Notes: a model not told the origin generated them from the sequence alone. Numbered from the stretch's first letter, positions 10,891 through 24,997 are shown. The stretch is DNA of 64,000 nt from Straminergon stramineum (GCA_963920665.1 OY987263.1:19021430-19085429), one strand, 5' to 3'. Translations and numbers: made by a program.

Positions 10891-13800
10891 AAGGAACAAT
10901 TTGAGGTTAACAAGTGCAAGGCTTGCAACTCGGTGTTTGCGAAGAAGATAAGCCGTATGTTGAGCCATTTAGGATATGAAGGCCCATCAGGTGTTCGTGA
11001 TACAGGAGTGAGTCTTTGTTCACAATTGACGCCGGATGTTCGAATCCTATTTCTTCGATCTAATGGGGCATTCCCGCAGAGACCGATCATTGACAATGTA
11101 GATGTTGGTAGCATGCGTATGGTCGGGAGGGATTTTTCAAATGAGAGGGATATGGCGCGTTCTACTCAAGAGGACTCATGCGCAGCACCGGAAGAATTTG
11201 TTGGTGTAAGATCCGAAGTAAACCGAACTACAAAAACATCCAGTGATCGTGACACTCCAAGGGCATCAGGTAGTAGACCTCAAAGACAGAGTAGTCTAGT
11301 CGATGGCTTTGATTCCGCAGCAAAACGCAATTTGAATGTAGTGTGGGCCAATTTCTTCTATGCGGCAAACATACCATTTGCCGTAGCTCGAAATCCGGCA
11401 TTTAAAGAAGCAGTGAAAAAAACAGCCAAGTACTGTGGGCCCTACGCTCCACCATCGTATCATGATTTACGCCATAAATTGCTTGACCAAGCGAAGATCG
11501 ACATCAAAACAAAGCTTCATAGTCGAACCGAAGATAGCATTCGGAAGTTTGGAGCAACATTGTCTATTGATGGATGGAGCTCGGTTACCAATCGACCATT
11601 GATAAATGCCATGCTTGTATCTTTTGTGGGTGAACAATTTCTAGGATCGGTGGATACAAGTGGAATCGAAAAGAATGCTCCTTTTTTGGCCTCTGTCTTG
11701 GAAAAGTTTATAGAACAAGTAGGCCCCACAAATGTTGTGCAAGTGACTGCAGACAACGCTCTTGTAAATCCGGCAGCATGGAATATGGTGTCGAGTAAAT
11801 ATCCACACATTTTTTTTCAAGGTTGTGTGGTACACGCCTTGAATTTGTTGCTTCAAGATTGGGGGAAGCAAGAATGGTTGAAGGAGCTAGTGGAAAAGGC
11901 CCAAATTGTTGTGAAGTTCTTCCGATTGCGGCATATGCCGCTAGCTATATTTCAAAAGCACAAAACGAAGAATAGCTTATTGATGTCAGTGAAAACAAGA
12001 TTTGCTTCCAATTTCTTCATGATTTCTCGTTTGTTGAAGGTCAAGATTGGATTGCAACAAAGTGTGGTGGATCCACAATGGGTAGAATATGTGCTCAAGT
12101 TACGGGACATGAAGAACGCAAAATCTCGTACGGAGTCTTGGGAGGTGAAGAAGACAATTTTAGATGAGCATTTTTGGGCCCGTGCCACTAATTTCCGAAA
12201 ATTGATGGCTCCTGTGGTGTTTGGTCTACGGGATTTGGATGCAAAAACACCATGCATGGGCAAAGTATTGCACATCATGAGGAATTTAGAGAAGCATGTC
12301 TTCTCTTTACAACAAGAGCCCTTTGGTTTGTCCTTGGACTTAGCCATTCCTATCGAAAAGGCGTTTGGTAAGCGACGTGAAATGGTAGAGACCGATCTAC
12401 ATTATGCAGGAGCTCTTTTGAACCCTTACCTTCTTCACGATAAAGAACTAGCTGACGATCAAGATGCAACAAATGCATGCAAGTGCGTTATCACGAAAAT
12501 ATGTCAACCAGGAACTTATCCTAACGTAGTGAAGGAATTTGTAGCATTTCGACATCGAGATCCTCCGTTCCACGACATGTTGGATCCGGCTAAGCAGAAA
12601 TTGTCGGCACATGCTTGGTGGGATTTTGAAGGTGCATGTGGCAAGCTCATTGCTCCAATTGCAAAGAGGATTTTGGCCCAACCGGTGTCATCATCTTCAT
12701 GTGAACGAAATTAGAGTAGCTACTCTTTTGTTCACAACAAATCCCGAAACAAGTTGAGGCCACAAAGAGCAGCCGATTTGGTGTATGTATACACCAATTC
12801 CAAAGTCATAGCCGCATCGAAGGAGAAGGATGAAAAGAAGTGGTACCATGACAATGTGGAGTCCAAAGATTCGGAAGGGCCTATCTCGGAAGACGAGGAT
12901 GATGAATCTATATCTGATGATAGAGATGTTCTGAATTATGATATCGACAATTCTGACGAAGAAATGTTTGAGACTCCTAATCAAAACAATGAAGACTTCG
13001 GAGTCGCGGATGGAGACATGTATGAGTTTCGATTAGATGAGGATGATTGCGGGCTTGATGATGATGTACCTTCGATAGCTAGATTTGTGGATGGAACTGG
13101 ATTCATGAGTAGCAAAAATCTTCTACCAAACGTGGAGGATACGTATGTAGAGATAACGGCGACCAATAGGACAATGGTTGTGAATGATGGGAGTCTTGAA
13201 AAGGATGAAGTGATTCCCATTTCCGATGCTCCATCCCCGATAATGGCGGTAGAAAAAAATGACCAACATGAAGACAAAGGAGGATGTGAGGTGAACGTTG
13301 AAATGAACATGTCCAATGGAATTGTTGCGTCAATAGTGGTATCGGCAAGTAAGAAATGTGTTGAAGCAAATATTGGAAATGCCAAACCACACAAAGTACA
13401 AGACAATGTTGAAGCACGTTCAATGGAATCAGGCAGCCCAATTTTTGTCAACAATGGTGTTGGCAAAATGCACCTCATGGAAGATTCTCCCGAACCACCA
13501 CGTAGCACTCCTCCACGTGCACTATTTAAAAGCGATGCCACGACATTGGATGGTTCAAGGAAATCATGGCTTGGAAAAAGACATTTGTCTCCTACGAAAG
13601 AGATGAGTTCCGGAGGCAATCCAAGTCGAACCATTTTATCATGTACCGATGATGATAAGGATGAGACATTGGCTTCAATGTTTATTCAACATCGGGGCCA
13701 TCCACCACGCCATTCCTTGAAATCATTAGGCCACGCATCGCAATCTTTGAATGCAATGCAGTTAATTATTCAAGGAGCGCCAAAAGCAAAGATATCAGAG

Positions 13801-14166
13801 GGTGACGACTCCATTAAAGCTCGTAAAAAAAGAATGATGCAACCTTTTGCTACCTCTCCAAGGAAGAGACCGAATATGGGTCGAATCCCACTTGATACCT
13901 ATCAAGTGGGGTCAAAGAAGAAAATGAAAACAATCCCTAGCCTTAAGGAAGGCATTGGTAAGGCTATATTAAGAGCCAAAATGGAGAAGAAGATCGGTAG
14001 ATCAATGAAATCATTGACATCTACCCAAGTACAAAAAGGAGTGAAAATTGTACAATCTTCATCAAACGACATGGAAGAGACATCTAGCGATGAAGACGAC
14101 CGATGGGGAACTAGATGTGAGAGTAGCAGGGTTGAGGTGAAAGGAGATAGTGATTACAAGCCTTAG
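10891..14166 (+). pseudogene. hAT transposase, single-nonsense copy (mirror of 53032-56307)
   Basis: This is the same gene as on contig C. It differs at codon CGT (10996-10998; CAT on contig C), GAC (14098-14100; AAC) and AGG (14128-14130; GGG). The internal TAG at 12712-12714 is present here too. The left limit is set at a possible splice acceptor (CCAAG, 10888-10892), because the frame is open upstream of the first in-frame GTG (10933) and encodes the zinc-finger cysteines (10915 and 10924). Confidence 0.85.
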
Positions 14167-14640
14167 AGATTCAAGGAATGTAGGCTTAGGTGTTTAGGTG
14201 CTTATGATACATTGAGCATGTAATGGCAATTGATTGTTTGAAGCTTCCATTGTAGTTGGAGTTTGCTTATTGATGTTGAAAATATGATTATTTTTTTTGA
14301 ATTGCAAAACCAAGAAGAAGTCCCCCCAAAATTGATTGTGTTCCTCTTTCTTTGTATGAAGCATGATACATTGCAAGATACATATATAATGCAACAATTT
14401 TGACTTCATGATTGTCATAGAATCATAGATTTGGTAATTTTCAAGGTGAAGAGAATTTTGAATTTTTTCTTTAATCCTTTCCCTTGATAATTCATAATTG
14501 CAATTATAGTGTACAATTTCTTTGGTTGATTACACTACAAAGGATAGTTCATAACTCCATATGTTATTGTAAAAAGCATTCAAGGAATCGAAGTTTACTT
14601 GAAGGAGTTGAAGCTTTGTATTAAATAACTAGCCACTAGC
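14167..14640. other. 3' flank of the hAT transposase
   Basis: AT-rich with no gene. It is internal to the hAT element, between the transposase stop and the subterminal GTCCG tract. Confidence 0.5.
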
Positions 14641-14789
14641 TGTCCGTCCGCCAGTCCGCCCGTCCGCATTTACCCAGGGTAAATTTGCAGACGGTTTTTT
14701 TTACCCCTCGGAGACGCAGCGTCCGCAAGGTCCGGACGTCCGATTTTTGGACGCGATTTTGCCTGGGACGCTCACTTTCGTCAACCCTG
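14641..14789. mobile_element. hAT 3' terminus (mirror of 52409-52557)
   Basis: The subterminal part carries GTCCGTCCGCC, AAGGTCCGGACGTCCG and similar motifs. The outermost bases GTCAACCCTG (14780-14789) are the inverted match of the CAGGGTTGAC that opens the element at 7482. The next 8 bp (ACCACACA) do not match AAGGTGGG, so the two ends belong to different insertions. Confidence 0.75.
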
Positions 14790-15379
14790 ACCACACACCA
14801 AAAAAGAAGGAAAAAAAAAGATCATTACTGGAACATCCCAGGAACTGGGCACTCATCGAAACCTTTCCAAGCTAAATAGCATGCTACACAAGGACATAAT
14901 CTATTTCCCATCATTGTCTATATTCTATCAATGCACAACTTACACTCATATCTCAGTGCTATTTTGTGCAAAGCTCATCTGGCATTGAGATATAAAACAA
15001 AAATGTACAAAGTATTCAACCTTTGCCAAGAATCCATAAGTTATACCATTGTTGCAAGGCAACAATAGCCATAATATCCCAATTCAAAAAATTCAGCATG
15101 TGTTATTTTTTGAACAAGGCACCGATAGATATAGTATTCAAAGAGTATCCAAGATACATATATTCTTTTGCAAGGCAAAAAAACTTCTAGACACTATATC
15201 AAACACATAGTTATCATTTCAGCCTTATTTCTAACAAAACACAACAATTCATGGCTTATTGTAATGGAAAAGAACCAAGAAGATTGAACTCTCAATATTG
15301 AAGAATACAAAGATTATTCAATATAGAGTCACAATGAACTTTTTATCAGAATAATCGTATTTGTCTACTGTCCAATAGT

Positions 15380-15485
15380 TCTTCATGAGGAAGCGGACCT
15401 CACCTACACCCATACAATCCAACAAACACGTAGTTAGTTAGAAAGTGCATGCGAGGTGTCTTCAGTCCGCAACACTTGTTATCGT
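15380..15485 (-). other. Conserved ~107-bp unit B (mirror of 51713-51818)
   Basis: One of two inverted copies with conserved blocks and a covarying stem. See the entry at 51713. Confidence 0.5.
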
Positions 15486-16435
15486 TGTCACATGTCAAAT
15501 TAAAAGACAAAATAACACAAATACGTTAATCCACAACAACATCGATTGACCAAAACCTGAACACTTGCAGAGTTTTTTTGGGAAGAGGAAGCAGCCATAA
15601 GGATAGCTTAAAAGCTCTAAATCCAAATTCCAATATCACCAAACCCCTGAGCACACAGTATGTATAGAAGACAGTGATTGCTAACCCTCACTGAGCTTGT
15701 AAACAAAGCCTCAGTTTCTCAGTAACAAAGGAGAAGAATGGAAGCCCTTTCCACTACCCCAGTCAGTGTATTTGTTTTAGCCAGGCAGTAGTAACACCCC
15801 CAAGTCTCACAAACACATGTACATTCTCTCAAGCATGTTCCTAGAAGCTCCAACAAATGGTAGGCCATGCATAGGAAAAGCTCCAAGTTCCAAATTCCGG
15901 CATTATTAGCTCATAACGGCCGGACGGCCACAAAATTAAATTATAAATTAATGTAGCCTCCATTCTTACACACTGTCTCATTCTCCATTACACAACTACC
16001 CTCCATATCAAAATCAGCATGGCACAATGAATAAGTGACCATGAACAGTTCAACTATCCATTTACCATCAATTTTAATTACTATAGTTTTATAGTCCAAA
16101 GGACCAATCACACCAGCAAGTTATATTTGGTAAAGTGCAGACATTAGTAACGTGCCTATACATCTTCCCATAATGCAATTTATTTGCATTATAATGACTA
16201 AATACCCATATTATGTGAATGCAAATCATACTTAGCCAATACAATTCAGAGTCGTCAAAAGGGAGGGTGGGTGGGAATTTCTTATCTCAGAAGCTGTCTA
16301 ACTTCTCTTGAATCAGGGAAAGAGTCTTTTAGAGTTCCTAAGCTCTTATACTTAATAAAACTCATGCACCCATGAACATCACAAGATACATCTCATGATC
16401 CATGTCATGTGACTAGAACTTATGAAAGTCTCTAG

Positions 16436-16526
16436 AAAAAATAAAAAATAAAAAAATAAAAAATAAAAAAATAAAATAAAATAAAATAAAATAAAAAATA
16501 TATATATATTTATTTATTTATTTTCT
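16436..16526. repeat. A/T low-complexity tract
   Basis: Runs of (A)4-7T pass into TATATATA and then (TTTA)n. There is no length difference from the mirrored tract (50672-50762), which is notable for such slippage-prone sequence and fits B and C being near-identical assemblies of one locus. Confidence 0.9.
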
Positions 16527-17252
16527 TTTTTAGACTTAAATTTCAGGGATTGATTCCTACTGATTTTAAGATTCTACTGTTGTTTTATGAAAATTCATAA
16601 TATATAAACTTATTTGGTCTATTTATTATAAATTCATTCATGTATCCCAACAAGTACTCTTTGTATAAAGATGAGCCTTGTTCTGATTATTGTGTAGACT
16701 TGATACCATGATGAGCTCGACCTGTACCTCTCACCTTCTCAGGACCAGCTGGACATAACTTAATCAAAATATATTGTTGACCATATTCTGACAATTCAGA
16801 TATACGGTAATTTAAGAGCTCCCCTGGTTCTCTTTACAATACCTCCTTAAAAGAAAGGATTTGACGGCATTTTGGGCCATGCGCTTTAAATTGCTAAATT
16901 CATAGCTGGTTATTAATAATTATAGTTTAGTAAGCCGTTGCATGCTGGAGCTAGCTTCAATTGTGTTTTGGCATACTGCCCTGTGCATTTTGGATTCCAC
17001 TAAAAACAGTGTTTGCTAAAGTAGACCTTATTTTGTTGATCGTATTTTCAAGGCGAGAGTAGTGTGTTGTTATCTTGAGGGATAACACATCTAATTCAGA
17101 TACAAGCTTACAAACATGGTACTTGGGTCCCAAAACAGCAGCCAATAGGTGTTTGATTGTTTTAGTTTTCCATAGCATTCTATTACCAACTCTTTCAAAT
17201 TGAAATTGCTTTGATTTCTTAGGTTGGTTTGAATACTTTCTTTAGTGATTTT

Positions 17253-17360
17253 ACGATAACAAGTAGTGGTAATCTTAAGACACCTCGTATACATCTAATG
17301 GCACACTAACAGTTTGCTGTTTGGCATGGGTACAGGTGAGGATTACCACCTCCTGAGGAT
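17253..17360 (+). other. Conserved ~107-bp unit A (mirror of 49838-49945)
   Basis: The inverted partner of unit B. The outer stem GTGGTAATC (17266-17274) pairs with GATTACCAC (17341-17349) and the inner stem CACCT (17281-17285) pairs with AGGTG (17334-17338). A T9 run follows at 17361. See the finding on covariation. Confidence 0.5.
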
Positions 17361-18000
17361 TTTTTTTTAAAATTTTCAAGCTATGGTTACTGGCGTTTTG
17401 AAGCGCTTACATATCACCAACTTATTTTGTCTGGATTTTCAATCTGAGGCTTTGGTTGGAGAAACTTTTCTATTGTTGTGTATATTTAGAGTTTCATACT
17501 CTTGTTCTGAATTTGTGTTTCAAACTGTTGCTCTTTTCTTTTTTTCTCGATTAAATCCCTCCAGCGATCAATGTTCAATCACTGTAGCTGGCCAGCTTTA
17601 TGCATTGACATTAAATTAAAAATGCTTGATGAGACATATCGTAAGAAGGGATTATGTCTTCTTCATTGTTTGTGTTTGATAAATCAATTCTCTGATCTAT
17701 GATAGAATAACTGATGGTAACCGGCCATGATTGTAAGCCATGTATGCTGGGACTATTTAAGATAGTATTGTTGTCTTTACAGACTCTTGGTCAAAGTAGA
17801 CAAGTATACAGATATTGCTGAATATTTGGACTTAAGCTCTTATGTAAGGATTGATGAAATTAAAACTTTTGTTCTAAGAACAAAATTAATTCTTATTTCC
17901 AATTAGGAGTTTGTTTGACGAAAGGGAAATAGAATCTACCCTGAATTCGAATCGATCAGGGAAGTATCGATAACTCATTTTTTTTAAAATTTTATTTTAT
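17361..18000. other. AT-rich spacer
   Basis: No gene was recognised. A 78-codon frame at 17383-17619 shows no motif and is not called. Confidence 0.45.
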
Positions 18001-19390
18001 TTTTTTTATAAATTTTCCCGCGGCTCAAGGGGTCCTCTGGGCGTCGAGAGGATCTCGTCCACGCCTAGAAGTTGATCAGGAAACAAACACCCAAACCTTG
18101 CACAAGCATAGTTGGAACACATTCTAGTTAGAAAGCTACAATTTTTTTGATCATGGGTTGCGGGGTTGGGGGCTCCTCTCGGCACCAAGAGGTCTTCTTC
18201 CCCTCCTAGAAAGTGATCAAGAAAAATATATAGCTATAACGCATTCTAGTTGCAAAGTTAAAATTTTAATTTTAATTTTTGTGGAAAAGAGCAAGTCCTC
18301 TAGTTCATCTTCATTGAATTAGAGTACAATTTTTTTTTATCACTACATGCTAGGTTGGAGGCTCCTCTTGGCACCGAGAGGTCTTCTTTGCCCCTTAGAA
18401 ATTGATCAAGAAAAATGCATAGCTATAGCACATTCTAGTAGCAAGGCTAAATTAATTGTTTTGAAATTTTGCGGAAAAGAGCAAGTCCTCTAGTTGATCT
18501 TGATTGAATTAGAGTACAATTTTTCTTTATCACTAGCTATAGGGTTGGAGGTTCCTCTTGGTGCCAAGAGGTCTTTTCCCCCCCTAGAAAGTGATCAAGA
18601 AAAAGGTACAATTAGAGCATATTCTAGTTGCAAGGCTAAATTAATTGTTTTGAAATTTTGGGGAAAGGAGCAAGTTCTCTTAGCCATCATGATTGAATTA
18701 GAGTACAATTTTTTTTATCACTGGCTGTGGGGTTGGAGGTTCCTCTTGGTGTCGAGAGGTATTCTTCTCCCCCTAGAAAGTAATCAAGAAAAATGCACAG
18801 CTAGAGTACATTCTGATTGCAAGATTAACTTAGTTTTTTTTCTTAATTCTGTGAAAAAGAGCAAGTCCTCCTGGTCATGGTAATTGAATTAGAATAAAAT
18901 TTATTTTTTGATCATTGGTTGCAAGGTTGGGGGTTCTTCGTGGCATCGAGAGATCTCTACCTCCCCTAGAAAGTGCTTAGGAAAAAACACCTTAACTTTG
19001 CACAAGTACAACTAATGCACATTTAACTACAAGATTAAATTACTTTGAGAATCTTTGAGAAAAAGAATAGCTCTTCTCAATGACTAAATCATTTTAATCA
19101 AGGTAGAGTACAATTTGTTTTTATCATTGGCGCCGGGGCTAGGGACTCCCATTGGTGCTAAAAGATCTCCCTCACAACCTAGCAAGTGATCAAGAAGAAA
19201 TACTTAATCCAAACACAAGCACAAGTACCTCGATACCAATCTTGAAGACAAGATTTAAAAATATTATTTCGTATACAAATAGGTCCACGAGAATTGAATG
19301 AAAGAGGTAGAGTATAATTTTTTAAACACTAGTTGCAAGGTTAGGGGTTGCCATTGGCACTAAGAGATCCTTTGAACAACTCAAACATGT
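18001..19390. repeat. ~190-bp tandem array (mirror of 47808-49197)
   Basis: Eight degenerate units, anchored on a GAGAG/AAGAG core at 18046, 18187, 18376, 18566, 18754, 18948, 19160 and 19362. The central spacings are 189, 190, 188 and 194 bp. See the entry at 47808. Confidence 0.85.
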
Positions 19391-22023
19391 GATTAAAAGT
19401 AACAATAGACCCTAAGCACATATACAATCAAGTCAAAATCAATTGTAGAATCTCACATCATCATCGTAGGTGGTTGGTGTTGCAATGATCTCGATGGAGT
19501 TTTTCTTGTCTCGACCCCTCTCAACGTTGCTTCCTAATTCATCCCTATTACTTCTCCACCTCCAATGGTCGCACTACTTGTGGCTAATCTCCCCCCCATT
19601 TCACTCCCTTTGTGTAATATACAATCAATGATAACAACACTACCTCAAAATTCTCTTCAATTACAAATCAATGAATACAATGCAAGTTTTATCCTAGTAA
19701 TGCAATAAAAAACATGCCTACCAAGTTCTAAGAATTCAAGCAACAACATTGCAACTCTCAAAGCGCGTGGAAGGAGTTTTTTCATGGATTAGTGTTTGGT
19801 TGGCACTCATTGTGACCTCTAGACTAAGCTCTATTTTCTAGTAATCTTGTCTCCAACTATATCTTTACTATTGCAAAGGATGGTTGAGTACTTTAGATTC
19901 AAGTTTTTTGGATTGCATTTTTGGTAGCAATTTTTGCAATTTTTTTAATACTATGTGTTCTTGAGTTGTAAACTCTTAATATAAATAAATTGAAAAAACT
20001 TGAAAAACTTAATACATGTGTGTTTAGTAAATTTTTATTGAAAACACCCCTTTAAGGTTGTTATTTGTAGGACTATATGTCTGAGACTATACTTAAAACA
20101 CCCCTTTCTCTTGTAGTGCCTTGTGTGTCAATACACTACAAGGCACCCATCCCAATCAATCACTAGCTAATCACTTCAAGTGCAATCTAGGAATCTAAAA
20201 GTTCTGAGTGTCTGACCTCAAAATTACAAGCCTATCCCTTTTATTGTATGTAACCCTCCTCAATTGGTCGTACTATGACAAAGTCTCAATATTAAAATTA
20301 TTGTTGATTAGAATATTGGATATTTGGAAACTAAAAATGTGAATGCCATATTCTAAAATAAGTCCATTATCTTTGAAATGTCAATGGTAGATATTTAGAA
20401 ATATCTCTTCATTTTGATCTAGTTTACGGTTAATTATTTTTTGAAAATTAGGATTTTGTGTAGTTCATCATGAACTATGAATTCTGCATTCATTCATTCC
20501 CTTGTTCTTGATTCCAAACAAAAATAAATATATCCCAAACCAAATGTGTTGGTCATACTTGCATAGATTTACTTACATTGTATTGTCCAAAGAAGTTCAA
20601 TGAACCTCCCAAGCTACATAGTATGTTTGTCTCATCTTCAATGAGATGTAGATTCTCATAACTCCCTATTTGTACTTCTTCCATGTTTTTACCTTTGAAA
20701 TTCTGAATTTTAAACATTCCTCTTAGTGGAGCCTCCCTCCATTTCAATAAAACCTTCTTTCCTTTCAATCAAGACTGTTGCAACTCCTTTTGTGTTTTCA
20801 TCAAGTCTTTGAAACAAGCAAACACCCTTGCAAACTCTAGGCATGTGCAGCACACGTTACAACCACATTGGAGAGTAATTTGGATACTTTGCAATGGCAT
20901 ATTGTGAGAATTTCTCATGCACAAGTCTAGCTACAAATGTCAAGCCCAACAGTGAAGAACAAACATTCAATGTGTTGCCCAAATTTCAAAGGATCTAAAG
21001 ACATTCTAGCTCCAACATATTGCGGTAGTAAAAAACAGTATGGCAGAAATAAAGAGGTTGTGAATTTTTTTTGGTTCAATCCCTTTTGACATTCTATATT
21101 GTATTTAAGGTTCTAAACATGCTTGGGTAATTGATTAGCCCTCAATACCAAACGTGTGGCTTGTGTAGAGAGGCACTAGTTTGACACACCAAAAACACTT
21201 TTGTTGGAGGAGGCTGGCTTCCAACTCTAAGAGCAACCACCCCTGTCACCTTGACAATTGTTTACAATGTCCAATGATTTTGAGGCAATAATTTACGATC
21301 AACCTAGCTTTTTGCATGCAGATATCTATCCAACAACTCGAAGGAGCAAGCCCATTCAATATATTGCAAATACTCATACTACAAAGCATTGAAATAAGTG
21401 GGAAAGTATTGGTATACGCCATCAATATAGTAATTACAAACATCTTCATTCCTTATTTTGTTATTTTTGAAAATGAACCTGGTAGAAGATAAGTTCATAC
21501 ATTCCCCAAGCTTCAACTTCAATGAAGTGAAGCGCCTCCTTATGAAGGTCGATATTATCAAGATTCCAAACGAGAGCCTTCAATATACCTAGATGCCCAA
21601 AAATCTCTGAGTGCTTGAAATTGAAGACTAAAAAACCTTAGATTCAACTTACACATATAGCTTCAAGCATGGCTTCAAAAGTATCAATTTCTTTTTGGAC
21701 AAATATTGGAATTTAGTGGAATATACTATACAACCCTTTTTCCATCTTCATTTGTCATTCACACGAATTGAGCTCTTTGCCTTCATAATGTGTACTTCTA
21801 ATATTTTAGATAGTATTGAAAATAACAAATTTAATACAAATAATACATAACCACGGTAATAGGTCCACAATAATAGGTTCGTGGCAATAGGTCCTAGTAC
21901 TTACTATAAATAGAAATTATTGACCAAAATTATCAAAGAAAATCCTTTTTAAGAAATATTATTGAGATGTTCATTGTTTTTCAAATTTCTAAGCTTCCTG
22001 TTGACAAAATCCTTGCTCAACGC
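19391..22023. other. Spacer with no recognised gene (mirror of 45175-47807)
   Basis: AT-rich sequence with only short frames (for example 71 codons at 20553-20768, minus). None has a recognisable domain. Nothing further can be supported. Confidence 0.4.
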
Positions 22024-24758
22024 TCATAGGCTCATGCTCGCACGCTCATAGAATAGCACCGCTGGATCATCGGGTGAAGATGGAATAGGGTAAACACAAA
22101 CCAATTCTGTACCTAATTGGCCTCCAAATAGTCTCCTAGGTGAAATCATTGTACATTGCGGAAGTTGGAATCCAGTCGCTTCTAAGGCCAAAATTTCTTG
22201 CTTCAACAATTTGATGCCCATTTGGACAAGCCAAATGGCAAGAACAGTTGGTATTGATAATACCCACTTCCGTCTTGTTCCCTTAACACAACGTTCAATG
22301 TCGTCATTGCAAAAAAAGAACTGCATTGTCTCATTCCGATTCTTCTTATAATTCACCATCATACCTGTATAAGTAGGTGCTGCTGTAGCAATGTTGTTCT
22401 GTACAATCCTCGTTGTGCACTTCTTCTTTGAAATTGCTTGGAGGGCAAAGCACGCCTTTGTAGATGTCTTTGGAAGTTGTGCAATATGCCATTGCTTCTC
22501 ATCACAACTCGTTTCTTGGATCGCTAACACATGAAAGGAAATGCTAACATTCTCCTCCTGTATTATTGATTTGGGTATCTGTACTCTGACATGGGCACAG
22601 AGGTCTTCCAAAATTGTTTAGAGGTTTTGAACACTTGTTGAGGGTCTTGAAGATCTTCTTTGGATGAAGGGATGAGAAAAATTAACTTTGTCCGGTCTGT
22701 GTGAATTGTACTCGCAACCTAGTGGCATGTTTGCCTTCCACTTTTGCGACCCAAACACTTCTTGACCTTGGAGATGTGGCTCTCTGCCGAAGAACTCTTC
22801 AACACTTGGAATGGTTGAGATAGTTTTCAGTGAGCACCTTTGGATTACCAGTCCTCATTGCAGAGCGTTGGGCCACTCGAAGCAATAACTCTTCCTTCCT
22901 TGGTCCGGTCCCACCTTGGTAGCCCTTAAGGTACTAGTAACACCGTACCATTTGCATGAAAGCTCTTTCAAAATCATCTACAATGGCAATGTATAAATCA
23001 TTACTACGATTTCTAGATTGTTGGAGCCACTTGTTGTGTATGGTCTTGGCAAGGTTGCATGAAGGCATTTCAGCGAGTTCAGATTCACTCAAATCCTAAA
23101 ATTTCAAATCACAAGTGCCATCATCATTAGTTTAGGGTGGCTCTGTACAATATACATAGATTGCATCGAAGATCAATTTATACCTGCTTTGAGAGGCCCC
23201 TCATATGTCAATGCACTGTGCATAACTTCCCCAAATGCTTTCTGTTAAATGACAATTGTGAGAAACGTAAGATATATGGCTGCACTACTAAATTGCAAAA
23301 CATCTTCTCCTAGTGCCGAGAAGCCTTCCAAGGGTTGGAGGTCCATACACCATTAGGTCTAAAAAGCTAAGAGAAAGATCAATTTAGAGTCCTCCTACGA
23401 AACAATAGTTTTAGGGTGACATAGCAATATAGAATCAAAATCAATCATAGACGATTGTGTACAATTCTAAGTCACTTAGGGTAGACACTTACGAGTTGCA
23501 TGAATCCACCCCATTGTCGATATCGAAAATGCCAGAAGGACAACCAAAGCTCTAGTCGACGCAATCCTTCCTCTATGGTGGCATTGGATGATAGCCACCA
23601 TGCTCTGATGGCAAGGTAGCAAGTCTCAAACTCTTCAAGGGAAGAGGCGTTCTTATATTGTTTGCATAGAACATGATGTTGATCTTGTAAGTCGGGACGA
23701 ATATCCGCCTTTGTATGCTTCTCCATGGATTGAATCCAATGGAAGAGACACATCCTTTCTCTGTCTTTCATAGGATCTAAAATGTCCTCCTATCCATAAA
23801 TCATTCTTACAACATTCCAATTCGCTTGGTCACTATTAGCCATGAATCCCTTAAATTGAGTTTCGGATACGCCGTGCCTTTCAACAACGGAGTTCAAGTT
23901 TGTCCAGAACAAGATTTGTGCAGCGCAATCTTTAGATTGCATGTCGCACATTGCGATGGTCATGACACGACAATATTGGGAGTCGTAAACGTGATATGCC
24001 ATTGTCGTCCAACCCTTCACACGTTTGACGTGATTGAACATCACCCAAGCATCTTCGAGATCACCTCCATTTTGCATTCGCTTTACCAAGTCCACTCCAT
24101 TGCTAGGACCTACTTCTGACATTTTGAAGACAAACACTTTGTCTACCTCCGATCCTTGACCTGGGAACTTACTCTCTTGAACAAATGCCCAAGTACTAGA
24201 CCCCCTCAACTTTCTAATGCTCTCCATAACTCCAAACCTCCTTAAATATTTGAAAGATGTTACCTCCTTCCGAGTATTGGGGGAGCTGAAGTACTTGCAT
24301 TTGTCCAATACTAGAATGAGCTCACTAAAGTCTAAGGTCTTTGTCAGTGCCCCATCTGGACGTAGGAGTAGGTCATTGAGAAGTTTTTTTGTAGCCTCCA
24401 TGACGATAGAAGAATTTGTTGTAGATGGAGTTTTCTCCATTTGCTCTCCAATGAGAGATCGAGTTCTCTCCTTCATGTCCCTAAGTTCCCCATCCTGAAC
24501 AGGGTGCTTGTGAATGCCGAGATGAATATACGCCCGAGTGATGTTGGGTTTTCCAACGACATAGTACACCCTAACATCACACCTGGCAATGCAAGATGGA
24601 GGCTCTTTGTAAATTTTACAAACAAGCGTTGACCCCTCAAGATGCGTGTGCCTGACATTAAGTTGAGAAACGGAATGCCCTTCCCATCAGGGTTGTTCTG
24701 TCGAACACATTTTGGGTTTGGGTGTCGAGTTGTTCTTTGATGTTGCGTGTTGTACAAG
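22024..24758 (-). pseudogene. T1 transposon gene (mirror of 42440-45174)
   Basis: The mirror copy of the T1 gene described at 42440, with the same exon blocks and stops. No difference between the arms was seen in its frames. Confidence 0.8.
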
Positions 24759-24875
24759 ACGAGTGTTGTGTATACATGACAATTTTGACAAATAAAGCCT
24801 TATCCTAACAGTAGAGATAATTTGAAATCTCATTTTATTTATGATCCATAATTAAGAATGGAATAAGTGATTATT

Positions 24876-24990
24876 AAACGGACCGCGGGCCGCTCCGTGA
24901 CCATCCCGTCCGCTCAGGCCGTCCGCCATCCTCGACCGACCCTGCACCTGGCCGTCCGCTTAGGCTGTCCGCCCTCCTTATCCGCATGAA
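24876..24990 (+). repeat. GTCCG module between T1 and T2 (mirror of 42208-42322)
   Basis: A CpG-dense block beginning with GGACCGCGGGCCGCTCC. It contains one unit of the 59-bp repeat (GTCCGCTCAGGCCGTCCGCC and onward) that is tandemly repeated at 62221-62345. Confidence 0.75.
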
Positions 24991-24997
24991 TGGCGAA

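Larger units (their letters stand above)
14790..17252. other. Long spacer with no recognised gene (mirror of 49946-52408)
   Basis: No convincing gene was found. A 32-codon ATG frame on the minus strand (15598-15500, starting MAASSSQKNSASVQ) precedes the ~107-bp conserved unit at 15380-15485 and could be a relic first exon. A/T low-complexity DNA lies at 16436-16526. Short frames at 16957-17294 (minus) have no recognisable domain. Confidence 0.45.

Noticed and set aside
7482..14789. A single ~7.3-kb hAT element spanning 7482 to 14789
   Set aside because: The inverted CAGGGTTGAC ends look paired, but the flanking 8-mers differ (AAGGTGGG and ACCACACA) and a contig gap of unknown size lies between them.
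18494..18883. 129-codon open frame with internal repeat
   Set aside because: It spans two units of the ~189-bp satellite (63 codons), so the open frame is a by-product of the period.
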